From positions 62,001 through 126,000 of the forward strand of contig CAKRYR010000005.1 in NCBI GenBank assembly GCA_934432595.1: DNA of 64,000 nucleotides, written 5' to 3'. This document shows, in pieces, positions 52,348 to 61,977 of this stretch. The DNA comes from an uncultured Lachnospiraceae bacterium. GTDB lineage: Bacteria > Bacillota > Clostridia > Lachnospirales > Lachnospiraceae. Below the pieces are notes generated by a model that made no database searches, was not told the origin of the DNA, and saw nothing but the letters and a program-made list of their open reading frames with translations. A program made the translations under genes and the position numbers. Each line of letters begins with the position of its first letter. The first letter of the stretch is position 1.

Positions 52348-53538
52348 ATGATTTTAAATAATAAGTTATTTAAATTATCATCATTATGTATAATAGGTAC
52401 AGTTGCAATCGCAATGAACCAAATGCTTTCTGCTAACGCTGGTTTAAGTACTACTTCTAAGAATAGAGAAGCTAATGTCTCAAAAACAGTCGAAAGTTCT
52501 TCAGAAAATTCAGTTATTTCAGAAAAAAAAGCAACTTCATATAAAGCAGTAATTAAAGACGATAAAGTTGAAGTTAAAGATGAGAAGACTCCTACTGATG
52601 CAAAACCAGAAGATGAGAAAAAAGATGAAAAAGATTTCTTAGAGGGGCCTGTTAAAGGCATAAATTATAATGATTATATAAATTATGATAGATACAAAAA
52701 TTTAGGAATTGCAAATATTGCTCAATATCTTAATGTTAGAAAAGAACCTGGTTTAAAGGGTAAGATTATTGGTAAAATGCCACCTCATGCAGGATGTACT
52801 ATTTTAGGAACAGAGAAGGACTCAGAAGGAAATGAATGGTATAAGATTAAATCAGATAAAGTGACAGGATATGTAGATAAACAATATATTACTGCTGGGG
52901 ATGAAGCATTAGCTTTAGTACCTCAAGTAGGTAGATTAGTTGTTAAAGTAGATTGTAATGTGTTAAATGTAAGAACAAAGGCATCTACTAAATCAGAAGT
53001 TTTATATCAAATATCACAAGGTGAGGAACTTGATATTATAAGTATAAGTAAAGAGTGGATTGAAGTATCTGTTGATGTAGGACAAGATAATGCATTTGTT
53101 GCAAGAGAATTTGTAAAAGTTTCTTTTGAATTACAAAAAGCTGTTGAAATAGAAGAAATCTTATATGGATTATCAGCAGAAAGAAAAGCATTATTTGAAT
53201 ATGCTAAGAAATTCTTGGGAAATAGATATGTATATGGTGGAACTAGTTTAACAAATGGAACAGATTGTTCAGGATTTACAATGAGAATTTACGAGAAATT
53301 TGGCCATAAATTACCTAGAACATCAAGATCTCAAGCAACTGTTGGAACTAAGATAACAGAAAGTAAATTGAAACCAGGAGATTTAGTATTCTATGCAAGA
53401 AGTGGAAGAGTATACCACGTAGCAATGTATGCAGGTAATGGTAAGATATTACATGCAGCTAATAGTAGAAAAGGTATCATTATTAGTAATATGAAGTATA
53501 CAGCTCCATATAGATATGTTAGAATATTAGAAGATTAA
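52348..53538 (+). CDS. Secreted peptidoglycan hydrolase, SH3 and NlpC/P60 domains
   Basis: 396 residues. A signal peptide (about 1-30) is followed by a charged Lys/Glu/Asp linker, two bacterial SH3 domains (about 125-188 and 195-258; YLNVRKEPGLKGKIIGKM and VLNVRTKASTKSEVLYQI) and a C-terminal NlpC/P60 domain with Cys307 in DCSGF and His357 in VYHVAMYAG. Such enzymes cut gamma-D-Glu-diamino acid bonds in wall peptides and serve in growth or cell separation. GGAGG stands 7 bases before the ATG; it has its own promoter and terminator. Confidence 0.94.
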   Translation: MILNNKLFKLSSLCIIGTVAIAMNQMLSANAGLSTTSKNREANVSKTVESSSENSVISEKKATSYKAVIKDDKVEVKDEKTPTDAKPEDEKKDEKDFLEGPVKGINYNDYINYDRYKNLGIANIAQYLNVRKEPGLKGKIIGKMPPHAGCTILGTEKDSEGNEWYKIKSDKVTGYVDKQYITAGDEALALVPQVGRLVVKVDCNVLNVRTKASTKSEVLYQISQGEELDIISISKEWIEVSVDVGQDNAFVAREFVKVSFELQKAVEIEEILYGLSAERKALFEYAKKFLGNRYVYGGTSLTNGTDCSGFTMRIYEKFGHKLPRTSRSQATVGTKITESKLKPGDLVFYARSGRVYHVAMYAGNGKILHAANSRKGIIISNMKYTAPYRYVRILED

Positions 53539-53576
53539 TAAAAATATTGTAAGGACATTATAAAATGTATATAATT

Positions 53577-53602
53577 AAAGAAGTCGCTTAGGCGACTTCT
53601 TT
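53577..53602 (+). terminator. Terminator of the NlpC gene
   Basis: AAAGAAGTCGC pairs with GCGACTTCTTT around TTAG, 39 bases after the stop codon. Confidence 0.9.
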
Positions 53603-53662
53603 AGTTAAGAAAAAACAATAGTCAAATAGTTTTAATGGTTTGAAAAATATAGGACTAGACTG

Positions 53663-55372
53663 TTGGAATTAGAAAGGAAAATGCGGAGAATGGATGGTTT
53701 ATGGATAGTATTAGGAATAGTGCTAGTAATAATAGTATTAATTATTTTAGATAAAATAATTAATAGTGGACATGAAAAGGAACTAATCACAACTTTAGAG
53801 AAAGGTTGGGGAAAGAAAAATACCAATAAATTTACTGAGGAAGAATTTAAATTAATAAAGTATTATTATGAGCATATTTGCCAAGATACTGATGTTGATG
53901 ATATTACGTGGAATGATTTAGATATGGATAATATATTTACACGAATAAATTCAACAAATTGTTCCATTGGTAGTGAATATCTATATAGTATGCTTCATAA
54001 ATTAGAATTTGAGAAGGATAATAAATTTGGTTTAGAGGAAAGAAATAAACTTGCAAAGTTATTTGTAGATAATAAAGAGCATAGGATAAATACACAAGTA
54101 ATATTAAGTAAAATAGGTAGAAATAAGAAAATATCCATATATGAGTATATGACAAGGATGAAAGAAGTCAGTTCAAATAATTGCTTAATTAATAAGATAC
54201 AAGTGTTGTTGTTATTGATTTCAATATTAGGCATAGTTTTAAATTTTAAGCCAGCATTATTTATTACATTTGTTATGATAGGTGTAAATGTTGCTACTTA
54301 TTATTCTCATAGGGCAAAGATTGAACCTTATCTTAGCTTCTTTGGTTACATTGTGCGTTTAAATAAAAATATAACTGACTTATGCAAAATTGAGGCTGAT
54401 GAATTAAAACCTTATCAAAGCCGTTTAAAAGAAATAAGTAAAGCATTAAAAAAACTTAGAAAAGGAGCATTTTTATTAACGCAAGGAGCTGTATCAGGAA
54501 GTTTTGTTGATGCAATTATGGATTATGTGAAAATGATTTTTCATGTTGATATAATTAAATTCTATTCTATGTTAGAAGTAATTAAGGAAAATCAAGAATA
54601 TATTACAGAATTGTATGAGATTATAGGTTTCATAGATAGTTCTGTTGCAATTGCATCTTATAGAGAAAGCTTAAACTATTGGTCAGAACCACAATTATAT
54701 AAGAGTAATGGCATTGAATATTCTGTAAAGGAGGTATTTCATCCTTTAATCAAGGAGCCAGTCACTAATTCTATATCAGAAAAAAAATGTGTTTTACTTA
54801 CAGGTTCTAATGCTTCTGGAAAGTCAACGTTTATTAAGACATTGGCAATAAATGCAATATTATCACAGACAATATGTACAAGTGTTAGTAAAAAGTATGT
54901 TGCACCATTTTATCAGATATATACTTCTATGGCTTTGCGTGATAGTTTGTTAAGTGGTGAAAGCTACTATATGGTTGAAATTAAGTCTTTAAAGAGAATA
55001 ATTAATGCAAAACATGAGAATAGACCAATACTTTGTTTTGTTGATGAGGTATTGCGTGGAACTAATACTCTAGAGAGAATATCTGCATCATCTCATATTT
55101 TATCTTATATTGCTAAGGGTAATGCTATGTGTTTTGCAGCTACACATGATATTGAGTTGACTAAGATATTAGAAAATGATTATAAGAACTATCATTTTCA
55201 AGAAAAAATATTAGATAATGATGTTAATTTTGATTATAAATTATATGAGGGTAAAGCTAAATCAAGAAATGCTATTAAGTTACTTAAAATGATAGGATAT
55301 GAGGATGAAATTGTTGATAAAGCTTCTAAAATGGCAGAAAACTTCTTGCAAAATGGAGTTTGGAAAATATAA
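53663..55372 (+). CDS. Membrane-anchored MutS-family ATPase
   Basis: 569 residues with a MutS-type ATPase at the C-terminus: Walker A LTGSNASGKSTFIK, Walker B ILCFVDEVLRGTN and the loop FAATHDIEL. Unlike MutS it begins with a membrane helix (about 14-32) and has a second hydrophobic pair (about 180-216), then a helical core; the mismatch-binding domain I is absent. Relatives are common in Clostridia but have no defined job; mismatch repair at the membrane is unlikely. The start is uncertain: TTG at 53663 has AGGA 8 bases upstream, while ATGs at 53681 and 53690 have poorly spaced sites. Confidence 0.85.
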   Translation: MELERKMRRMDGLWIVLGIVLVIIVLIILDKIINSGHEKELITTLEKGWGKKNTNKFTEEEFKLIKYYYEHICQDTDVDDITWNDLDMDNIFTRINSTNCSIGSEYLYSMLHKLEFEKDNKFGLEERNKLAKLFVDNKEHRINTQVILSKIGRNKKISIYEYMTRMKEVSSNNCLINKIQVLLLLISILGIVLNFKPALFITFVMIGVNVATYYSHRAKIEPYLSFFGYIVRLNKNITDLCKIEADELKPYQSRLKEISKALKKLRKGAFLLTQGAVSGSFVDAIMDYVKMIFHVDIIKFYSMLEVIKENQEYITELYEIIGFIDSSVAIASYRESLNYWSEPQLYKSNGIEYSVKEVFHPLIKEPVTNSISEKKCVLLTGSNASGKSTFIKTLAINAILSQTICTSVSKKYVAPFYQIYTSMALRDSLLSGESYYMVEIKSLKRIINAKHENRPILCFVDEVLRGTNTLERISASSHILSYIAKGNAMCFAATHDIELTKILENDYKNYHFQEKILDNDVNFDYKLYEGKAKSRNAIKLLKMIGYEDEIVDKASKMAENFLQNGVWKI

Positions 55373-55454
55373 AAAGTAAGATTATGTAAAAAAATAGTGC
55401 AAATTTAAAATGTTTGGTGTATAATGGCATAAATGGAAATTTTGTAACTATTGG

Positions 55455-55487
55455 GGTAACGGCAAAGCAATTGAATGAAATGTTACC
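55455..55487 (+). promoter_or_regulatory. Hairpin in the leader of the DHH gene
   Basis: GGTAAC (55455-55460) pairs with GTTACC (55482-55487), ending 4 bases before the ribosome site GGAGGG. The position would allow control of translation. Structure is short; no known class recognised. Confidence 0.3.
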
Positions 55488-55505
55488 GATTAGGAGGGTT
55501 TTAGT

Positions 55506-56435
55506 TTGAGCCAAAAATACCGATTGATAACAAGAAGTGACTTTGATGGATTGGTTTGTGCTATGATTTTAAAAGAATTGGATATGATAGATGATATCAA
55601 ATTTGTACATCCAAAAGATATGCAAGATGGAAGAATAAGAGTAACAGATAAAGATATAACCACTAACTTGCCTTATGTTAAAGGAGTACATTTGGCTTTT
55701 GACCATCATTTAAGTGAAATGACAAGAGTGGGAAATGTCAATAAGAATCATATATTCGATCCTGAAGCACCAAGTGCAGCAAGACTTGTATATGAATATT
55801 ATAATGGCGAAACAAGGTTAAAAAGAATAGGTAAGGAGATTATGACAGCAGTAGATAAGTCTGATTCAGCTCAATTTACCAAGGAAGAGATTATTAGTCC
55901 TAAGAGATGGGTTTTACTTAATTATATAATGGATGCAAGAACTGGTTTGGGACGTTTTAGAAATTTTAGAATATCTAATTATCAATTAATGATGGAACTT
56001 ATAGATTATTGTTTAGAACATCCTGTAGATGAAGTATTGCGTTTACCTGATGTAAAAGAACGTGTTGATATGTATTTTGAACAACAACATTTGTTTAAGA
56101 ATCAGATAGAGAAAGTACATAAAATGGTGGGAAAGGTTGTTGTGTTACCGCTTAAAGATGAGAAGGTAATATATACTGGTAATAGATTTATGGTTTATGC
56201 TATGTATCCTGAGGCTGAGGTGTCTGTACATGTTATGTGGGGATATCGTAAGCAAAATACTGCTATTACAATAGGTAAATCTATTATAAATAAGAATTCT
56301 AAGGCTAATATAGGTGATATTTGTCTAAAATATGGTGGCGGTGGACATAGGAATGCTGGAACATGTCAGATTCCTAATGACCAGGTAGATATTATATTAC
56401 CTAAGATATTAGAAGATTTGAACGCAGAATCGTAA
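55506..56435 (+). CDS. DHH family phosphoesterase
   Basis: 309 residues. The DHH domain has RSDFDGLVCAMIL at the N-terminus (a variant of the first motif) and the FDHH motif near residue 65; the C-terminal DHHA1 substrate domain ends with GGGGHRNAGTCQ. Such Mn2+-dependent enzymes hydrolyse phosphodiester bonds of nanoRNA, cyclic di-AMP products or pyrophosphate; the exact substrate is not clear. The start codon is TTG after AGGAGGG. RNase H follows on the same strand after 43 bases, consistent with a nucleic-acid turnover unit. Confidence 0.87.
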   Translation: MSQKYRLITRSDFDGLVCAMILKELDMIDDIKFVHPKDMQDGRIRVTDKDITTNLPYVKGVHLAFDHHLSEMTRVGNVNKNHIFDPEAPSAARLVYEYYNGETRLKRIGKEIMTAVDKSDSAQFTKEEIISPKRWVLLNYIMDARTGLGRFRNFRISNYQLMMELIDYCLEHPVDEVLRLPDVKERVDMYFEQQHLFKNQIEKVHKMVGKVVVLPLKDEKVIYTGNRFMVYAMYPEAEVSVHVMWGYRKQNTAITIGKSIINKNSKANIGDICLKYGGGGHRNAGTCQIPNDQVDIILPKILEDLNAES

Positions 56436-56478
56436 TAGATTGTGTATTAGATTTTAAATATATTAAGAGGAGAGAAGA

Positions 56479-56961
56479 ATGGAAGTAAGTATATATACAG
56501 ATGGTTCAGCTAGAGGTAATCCTGACGGACCAGGTGGATATGGAACAATTTTGGTTTATATTGATTCGCAAGGAATAGAACATAAGAAAGAATTAAGTGC
56601 AGGATATAAGAAGACTACTAATAATAGAATGGAGCTTTTAGCAGCTATTGTTGGTATTGAGGCGTTAAATCGTCCTTGTAAGGTTAAGTTATATTCTGAT
56701 TCACAGTATTTAGTTAAAGCCTTTAATGATCGTTGGATTGATTCATGGATTAAGAAAGGCTGGAAACGTGGCAAGAATGAGCCAGTTAAGAACGTAGATT
56801 TATGGAAACGTTTAATGAAAGCAAAAGAACAACATGAAGTTGAGTTTATATGGGTTAAAGGTCATGCAGGACATGAACAGAATGAACGCTGTGACGAATT
56901 AGCTACTACGGCAGCAGACCAACCTATAGACTTGCTACTAGACGATATTATTGCAGAATAA
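56479..56961 (+). CDS. rnhA: Ribonuclease HI
   Basis: 160 residues with the complete catalytic set Asp8, Glu52, Asp74 and Asp139 (YTDGSARGN, NNRMELLAA, LYSDSQYLV, NERCDELA) and the His of VKGHAGH. Degrades RNA in RNA-DNA hybrids. The basic handle WIKKGWKRGKNEPVKN marks the E. coli RnhA type. GAGGAGAG precedes the ATG. Confidence 0.96.
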   Translation: MEVSIYTDGSARGNPDGPGGYGTILVYIDSQGIEHKKELSAGYKKTTNNRMELLAAIVGIEALNRPCKVKLYSDSQYLVKAFNDRWIDSWIKKGWKRGKNEPVKNVDLWKRLMKAKEQHEVEFIWVKGHAGHEQNERCDELATTAADQPIDLLLDDIIAE

Positions 56962-56966
56962 ATTGT

Positions 56967-56998
56967 AAAACAGTGCATCCAATGGGGGGCACTGTTTT
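56967..56998. terminator. Bidirectional terminator between rnhA and the Rrf2 gene
   Basis: AAAACAGTGC (56967-56976) pairs with GCACTGTTTT (56989-56998). Convergent genes on both sides; the Rrf2 stop codon lies inside the right arm. Confidence 0.88.
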
Positions 56999-57425
56999 AT
57001 ATACTATAATCATCTATTCTAGGTTGGTCTATTACGTCTTGAAGTGTTATTCCACTAAGATATTCATCTATAACTTTATATAATCCTTCATATATTGGTA
57101 AGGATAAGCATTGTGAACAGTTTTCACATAGATTTGGTGAATTGTCCATGCAGCTTACTGGTGTAAGACTACCTTCTGCACTTTCTAGTATTTCTTTAAC
57201 TGTGATTTCTGAAGGATGTTTTGCAAGTTGATATCCTCCCATGTGTCCTTTATTAGCATTTAATAAATTATTTCTATTTAGGAAAGGAATAATTTGCTCA
57301 AGGTATTTCTTGGATATATTTTGACGCTTGGATATGTCTTTTAATGCGATAAATCCTTCATTGTAATGTTGTGCAAGGTCAATCATTAATCGAAATGAAT
57401 AACGACCTTTTGTTGATATTTTCAA
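56997..57425 (-). CDS. Rrf2 family transcriptional regulator with four Cys residues
   Basis: 142 residues: an N-terminal winged helix (YSFRLMIDLAQHY, ALKDISKRQNISKKYLEQI, KGHMGGYQLAKHP) and a Cys-rich segment with Cys92, Cys100, Cys103 and Cys106. IscR-type members bind an Fe-S cluster through three Cys in this place; CymR-type members, which control cysteine synthesis, lack them. The divergent cysK gene starts 234 bases away, so regulation of cysteine or Fe-S supply is plausible. The start codon is TTG (57423-57425) after AAGGAGG. Confidence 0.87.
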   Translation of the reverse strand: MKISTKGRYSFRLMIDLAQHYNEGFIALKDISKRQNISKKYLEQIIPFLNRNNLLNANKGHMGGYQLAKHPSEITVKEILESAEGSLTPVSCMDNSPNLCENCSQCLSLPIYEGLYKVIDEYLSGITLQDVIDQPRIDDYSI

Positions 57426-57563
57426 GTGTAATGCCTCCTTTATATGTTTTTAAATTATATAAATAAAATAGTAACATAAGGATCGTGTCGTTTCAAGAAG
57501 TTATTTGCAGAACAATGTAATATTACTAAAATTACAGCTAAAATAAAAAGTTAGAATTTATTA

Positions 57564-57592
57564 TTGACATAATAATATAATAATATTATAAT
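57564..57592 (+). promoter_or_regulatory. cysK promoter with inverted-repeat spacer
   Basis: TTGACA (57564-57569), 17 bases, TATAAT (57587-57592), both perfect. The spacer and -10 hold ATAATATTAT, a dyad that could bind the divergently encoded Rrf2 regulator; AT-richness makes this uncertain. Confidence 0.85.
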
Positions 57593-57659
57593 CAAATCAT
57601 AACATAGTAAACCTATAAAAATAGTAAGTAATAAAAGAGAGTGAAAAGGAGAGAATTTT

Positions 57660-58595
57660 ATGCCAAAGTATATAGAAAGTTCACTAGAGTTAGTTGGAGG
57701 AACACCATTATTAAAGTTAAATCGTTATACTGAGAAGGCAGGAGTAAAAGATGTTAATATTTTTGCTAAGTTAGAATATCTTAATCCAGCAGGTTCTGTT
57801 AAGGATAGAGTTGCACTTTCAATGATTAAAGATGCTGAGGAGAAGGGAATTCTTAAACCAGGTTCAACTATTATAGAACCAACAAGTGGTAATACAGGTA
57901 TTGGTTTAGCTGCAGTTGCAACTGCAAGAGGATATAGAGCAATCCTTACGTTACCTGATACTATGAGTGTTGAGAGAAGAAATCTTTTAAAAGCTTATGG
58001 AGCAGAACTTGTATTAACAGATGGTGCTAAGGGTATGAAAGGTGCTATAGCTAAGGCTGAGGAATTAGAAAAAGAGATTGATGGAGCAGTAATTCTTGGA
58101 CAGTTTACTAATCCAGCTAACTCTAAAGCACATAGAGAGACTACTGGACCAGAGATTTGGGATCAATTAGATGGTAAGGTAGATATATTTGTTGCAGGTG
58201 TTGGAACAGGTGGAACAGTTACAGGTGTTGGAGAATATCTAAAATCTCTAAATCCTAACGTTAAAGTTGTAGCAGTTGAACCAGCTACAAGTCCTGTATT
58301 ATCCAAAGGAACAGCAGGTTCTCATAAAATTCAAGGTATAGGTGCAGGATTTGTTCCAGATATATTGAATACTGAGATTTATGATGAAGTAATTACAATT
58401 GAAAATGATGATGCTTTTGCAGAAGGAAAAGCATTTGCATTATCAGAAGGTGTTCTTGTTGGAATTTCATCAGGTGCAGCTTTAAAGGCAGCTACTATAT
58501 TAGCTGCTAGACCAGAAAATAAAGGTAAGAATATAGTTGTATTACTACCAGATTCAGGTGATAGATATTTATCAACTCCATTATTTGCTAATTAA
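57660..58595 (+). CDS. cysK: Cysteine synthase (O-acetylserine sulfhydrylase)
   Basis: 311 residues of the CysK family. PLP lysine is Lys48 in NPAGSVKDR; the TSGNTG loop for the acetylserine carboxylate, GVGTGGTVTGVGEYL for the PLP phosphate and GISSGAAL near the end are all present. Makes cysteine from O-acetylserine and sulfide. AAAGGAGA precedes the ATG. It has a perfect promoter and a divergent Rrf2 regulator; serine for its substrate would come from serC-serA at the other end of the window. Confidence 0.96.
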   Translation: MPKYIESSLELVGGTPLLKLNRYTEKAGVKDVNIFAKLEYLNPAGSVKDRVALSMIKDAEEKGILKPGSTIIEPTSGNTGIGLAAVATARGYRAILTLPDTMSVERRNLLKAYGAELVLTDGAKGMKGAIAKAEELEKEIDGAVILGQFTNPANSKAHRETTGPEIWDQLDGKVDIFVAGVGTGGTVTGVGEYLKSLNPNVKVVAVEPATSPVLSKGTAGSHKIQGIGAGFVPDILNTEIYDEVITIENDDAFAEGKAFALSEGVLVGISSGAALKAATILAARPENKGKNIVVLLPDSGDRYLSTPLFAN

Positions 58596-58654
58596 TTAAG
58601 ATTGATATTTTACTAATTATATATTTTTATACTAAGGGATTTAAAGAAAAAAAG

Positions 58655-58688
58655 AACGTGTATGTACTGATATGCGTTTTTTTTTATA
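58655..58688 (+). terminator. cysK terminator
   Basis: AACGTGTAT pairs with ATATGCGTT (G-U pairs included) and leads into a run of about nine T, 60 bases after the stop. Confidence 0.75.
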
Positions 58689-58794
58689 TACTTTATAGTT
58701 TATAAAGAATTTTTATTAAAAGGTAATTTGAAAGGATAATAATATTCAATTATAATTAAAGTTAGAAATTATTAATTAAAATTCAGGAGGTAGT

Positions 58795-60963
58795 ATGAAA
58801 AAGTTTAATAAAAAAGGGGTTATAGCTGCAGTATGTGCAGTAAGTGCAATTGCATTATTAACAGGTGGGGTTCTAGCTAATTTTCAAAAAAATGCTAAAG
58901 CAGATGATATACAAGTAGATAAGTCGACAATTACACGTGATACAGATTTAACTGTAGATTCAAACGGAATACTTCAGATTAAGAGAAATACAGTTGTTAC
59001 AAAAGAGAGTGAAGAAAAGAAGACTCCATGGACAATATTAATGTATATTGATGGTGCAGATTTAGAGCAACTTTCGGGTTTTGCAAGTAAAGAGATTAAA
59101 GAAATAGTGAATGCAAATGTTACATCTGAGAATATTGATAATGCCAATATTATTATTCAAACCGGTGGCTCTTTCTTCTGGTCTGATAGAAATGTTAAAG
59201 CAGATAAGACTCAAAGATTTATATTAAATAAAGATAAAGGATTAACGTTATTGGAAGAAACAGATCGTCAGAATATGGGTGATTCAGATACTTTAATAGA
59301 TTATTTGGAATGGGGAATTAAAGAATATCCTGCTGACAAAATGGGTGTTATATTCTGGAATCACGGTAGTGGTATTCAAAATGGAGTATGTACTGATCCT
59401 TGTTTCCAATTTGATTCATTGTCTTTGGCAGAGCTTGAATATTCTTTCTCAACTGTATGTAATAAGTTGAATAGAAGATTTGACTTAATAGGATTTGATA
59501 CATGTCTTTCGGGTTCTTTAGAATATGCGAATGTATTAGCTCCTTATGCTAATTATATGGTTGCATCAGCAGAGACTGAGCCTGCTGATGGATGGGAATA
59601 TACTACAATAGTTAATACTTTGTTAGAAAATCCAACCATAGGACCTAAGGATTTAGGAAAGACCATATGTGATTCATATTATGCTTTCTTTGAAGCAAAG
59701 TCTAAGAATAAATTAAAAGATTTAACATTATCTGTATATGATTTAGATAAGGTAGATAATGTATGTATTGAGAATAATTATTTGTCAAAATATATGTATG
59801 ATAAAGTAACACAAGATCAGAATAATATTGATGCATACTGTAAAATGCAATTAGCAGAAGATGTTGCAGTATATGATGAAAACAATATTGATATTGGTAG
59901 TATGTTAAACTATTTTGATAATAATACAGATTATAGCATTCAAAATTATAAGAAAGCATTAGATGAATTCGTTGTATATAATGTATTAGGTGAAAAATAT
60001 GCTAATTTAAATTCTGCAGGAGTATCATTATATTTTCCTAAAGAAGCTATAGCTCTAAAAGATTTAAATATTATGAGAAATGTTAGTGTGTCACCATATT
60101 ATTTGCAATTCTTAGAAATAGTTAATGCTAAGAAGGCAGGTGTTGATGTAAATAACTATAGATGTAATTCTTGGTCAAGCTTAGATACATATTTTGAAAA
60201 TGATTTTGGATATATTGATTACGAATTAAATGGGAATAATGTTGAACTAAGAATGTATGCAAAATTAGCAGAGAATGCCAAGTATATATCAGATGGATTT
60301 GTAGATAACTGGAATAATAATTTTAGTAAGGATAAAGTCTCAAGAAATAATAGTACATTGCAGAAAAGTATAATTAAGGATATAAAATGTGTTGATAATC
60401 AATATACAGCAACAATTACAGAAGATTATAAAGATAAGGTAAATAAAGTATATGATTCAGTATTTGTAAAAATGGATAATGACATTGTATGTTTAGGTCA
60501 AAGTAACGAAGCTAAATATAATAATGAAACAGGAGAAGTTAACTCAGAGTTTAAAGGACAATGGTTAATGTTGCCGGATGGACAATTATTGACAACATAT
60601 ATTGATGAAAACTTTGATGAACTAGTATATAGCATACCTGTATATATAAATGATTCTGAAATGTACATTAAGATAAGAATGATTGGAGATTCGGATTATG
60701 AAGTGCTTGGTATATGGGACGGAACTGCTAATACGGTATATCCAGGAAGAAGTTATATAGAACTTCTATCAGGTATAACAATTACACCTATATATGATGT
60801 ATATAATGGAGAAACAGAAGAATATGAGACAGAAATAGGAGAAGACTATACTATAAAAGGTAATGGGGATTTCTTATTTACTACATTAAATGAAGATGAA
60901 TACGACTTCTCGTTTATAGTGGATAGTATTTATGGAAATTCAGTAAATGTAAATTGTGAATAA
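58795..60963 (+). CDS. Clostripain-family (C11) cysteine protease, secreted
   Basis: 722 residues. A signal peptide (about 1-36) is followed by the C11 domain: WTILMYIDGADLEQ, catalytic His190 in WNHGSG and Cys237 in GFDTCLSGSLEYA, then ASAETEPADGWEY. The C-terminal 250 residues are a beta-rich domain of unknown role. Clostripain relatives cleave after basic residues and usually need Ca2+ and self-cleavage; a Lys-rich site for that is not obvious. Secretion suggests action on host or surface proteins. AGGAGG precedes the ATG; it stands alone. Confidence 0.92.
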   Translation: MKKFNKKGVIAAVCAVSAIALLTGGVLANFQKNAKADDIQVDKSTITRDTDLTVDSNGILQIKRNTVVTKESEEKKTPWTILMYIDGADLEQLSGFASKEIKEIVNANVTSENIDNANIIIQTGGSFFWSDRNVKADKTQRFILNKDKGLTLLEETDRQNMGDSDTLIDYLEWGIKEYPADKMGVIFWNHGSGIQNGVCTDPCFQFDSLSLAELEYSFSTVCNKLNRRFDLIGFDTCLSGSLEYANVLAPYANYMVASAETEPADGWEYTTIVNTLLENPTIGPKDLGKTICDSYYAFFEAKSKNKLKDLTLSVYDLDKVDNVCIENNYLSKYMYDKVTQDQNNIDAYCKMQLAEDVAVYDENNIDIGSMLNYFDNNTDYSIQNYKKALDEFVVYNVLGEKYANLNSAGVSLYFPKEAIALKDLNIMRNVSVSPYYLQFLEIVNAKKAGVDVNNYRCNSWSSLDTYFENDFGYIDYELNGNNVELRMYAKLAENAKYISDGFVDNWNNNFSKDKVSRNNSTLQKSIIKDIKCVDNQYTATITEDYKDKVNKVYDSVFVKMDNDIVCLGQSNEAKYNNETGEVNSEFKGQWLMLPDGQLLTTYIDENFDELVYSIPVYINDSEMYIKIRMIGDSDYEVLGIWDGTANTVYPGRSYIELLSGITITPIYDVYNGETEEYETEIGEDYTIKGNGDFLFTTLNEDEYDFSFIVDSIYGNSVNVNCE

Positions 60964-61040
60964 TATAAGATATAGGATTTAATTAAACAGTATTATATAA
61001 AAGAGGTTTTTAAGTGTTATATAAAATAATTAAAAATTAA

Positions 61041-61247
61041 ATTTGGTATCAAAATGAAGATTTTAAAAAGTAGGGATATATATTTGTCCATTCAAAACAT
61101 GATATATGGGTACCTGTAACTGTTGAAAACTATTTAACAGGATACGAATGCAAGGTTAAATATCGCAATATAAAAACTGAAGTTGATGCTATTGATAAAA
61201 ATGAGAAAGAAATTCCACTTATAACTATGGGAGAGGTAACAGACTAG
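61041..61247 (+). pseudogene. Unrecognised gene remnant with internal stop
   Basis: One frame reads WYQNEDFKK, a TAG at 61071-61073, then GYIFVHSKHDIWVPVTVENY, LTGYECKVKYRNI and ends MGEVTD. The protein-like character across the stop suggests a decayed gene. The upstream part ends at a TAA at 61038-61040. Family not recognised. Confidence 0.4.
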
Positions 61248-61285
61248 ATATGAAATAAATATTGCAAAATATGTAAAAGAATGTT

Positions 61286-61319
61286 AAAATATCAAGTGAT
61301 ATATATCGCTTGATATTTT
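61286..61319. terminator. Terminator before the TetR gene
   Basis: A 15-bp stem (61286-61300 with 61305-61319) around ATAT, followed by TT. It separates the remnant from the tetR operon. Confidence 0.8.
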
Positions 61320-61360
61320 TTAGTTAATCAAATCGCAATAAGACTGGAGGATAGATAATA

Positions 61361-61912
61361 ATGCCACCGATAAGGAAATTTAAGAGGGAAGATATAATAG
61401 ATACTGCGTATAATATTGTAAAAGATGAGGGCTTTGGGAGCATTAATGCAAGAAGAATAGCAAGGGAAATGGGATGTTCTATTCAGCCTATTTTTCATAA
61501 TTTTTCAACAATGGAAGAACTTTATAAGGCAATATATGATAAAATAAGTGACAAATGTAGAGAGTATATGTTTAGAGATACTGATAAGGAAATGACATAT
61601 AAACATATGGGACTAGGATATATTTCATTTGCAAAGGATTACCCTGAGTTTTTTAAGACAATATTTATGCAGAAGACGGATTTAGATGCCGAAAGCTTTA
61701 TTATGTCGGATTTTATAGCAGATGATATTATTAAGGTTGGACAATCTTTTACAGGGTATGATTATGAAGAACAGAAGAAATTTCATGTGAAAGTATGGAT
61801 ATTTACTCATGGAATAGCTTGCTTATTAGCTACTAGGACTGCGAAATTTACTGATGAAGAGATAGAAGAGTTATTAGTAAGTACAGTGGATGCGATGCTT
61901 AAATCAAAGTAG
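61361..61912 (+). CDS. TetR/AcrR family transcriptional regulator
   Basis: 183 residues. The N-terminal helix-turn-helix reads REDIIDTAYNIVKDEGFG and ARRIAREMGCSIQPIFHNFS (20 residues), the TetR signature; the C-terminal ligand domain ends EEIEELLVSTVDAML. It sits 65 bases before an ABC transporter operon on the same strand and probably represses it and itself. The inducer is unknown. GGAGG stands upstream of the ATG. Confidence 0.9.
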   Translation: MPPIRKFKREDIIDTAYNIVKDEGFGSINARRIAREMGCSIQPIFHNFSTMEELYKAIYDKISDKCREYMFRDTDKEMTYKHMGLGYISFAKDYPEFFKTIFMQKTDLDAESFIMSDFIADDIIKVGQSFTGYDYEEQKKFHVKVWIFTHGIACLLATRTAKFTDEEIEELLVSTVDAMLKSK

Positions 61913-61977
61913 ACATTTGGATAAATAGAATCTAATGCTACAAAAATAAAAATAACTATTGGAGGTTAGACAACAGA

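Larger units (their letters stand above)
60964..61360. other. Intergenic region with a gene fragment and terminator
   Basis: Contains the pseudogene at 61041-61247 and the terminator at 61286-61319; otherwise AT-rich without a recognisable promoter or structure. Confidence 0.4.
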
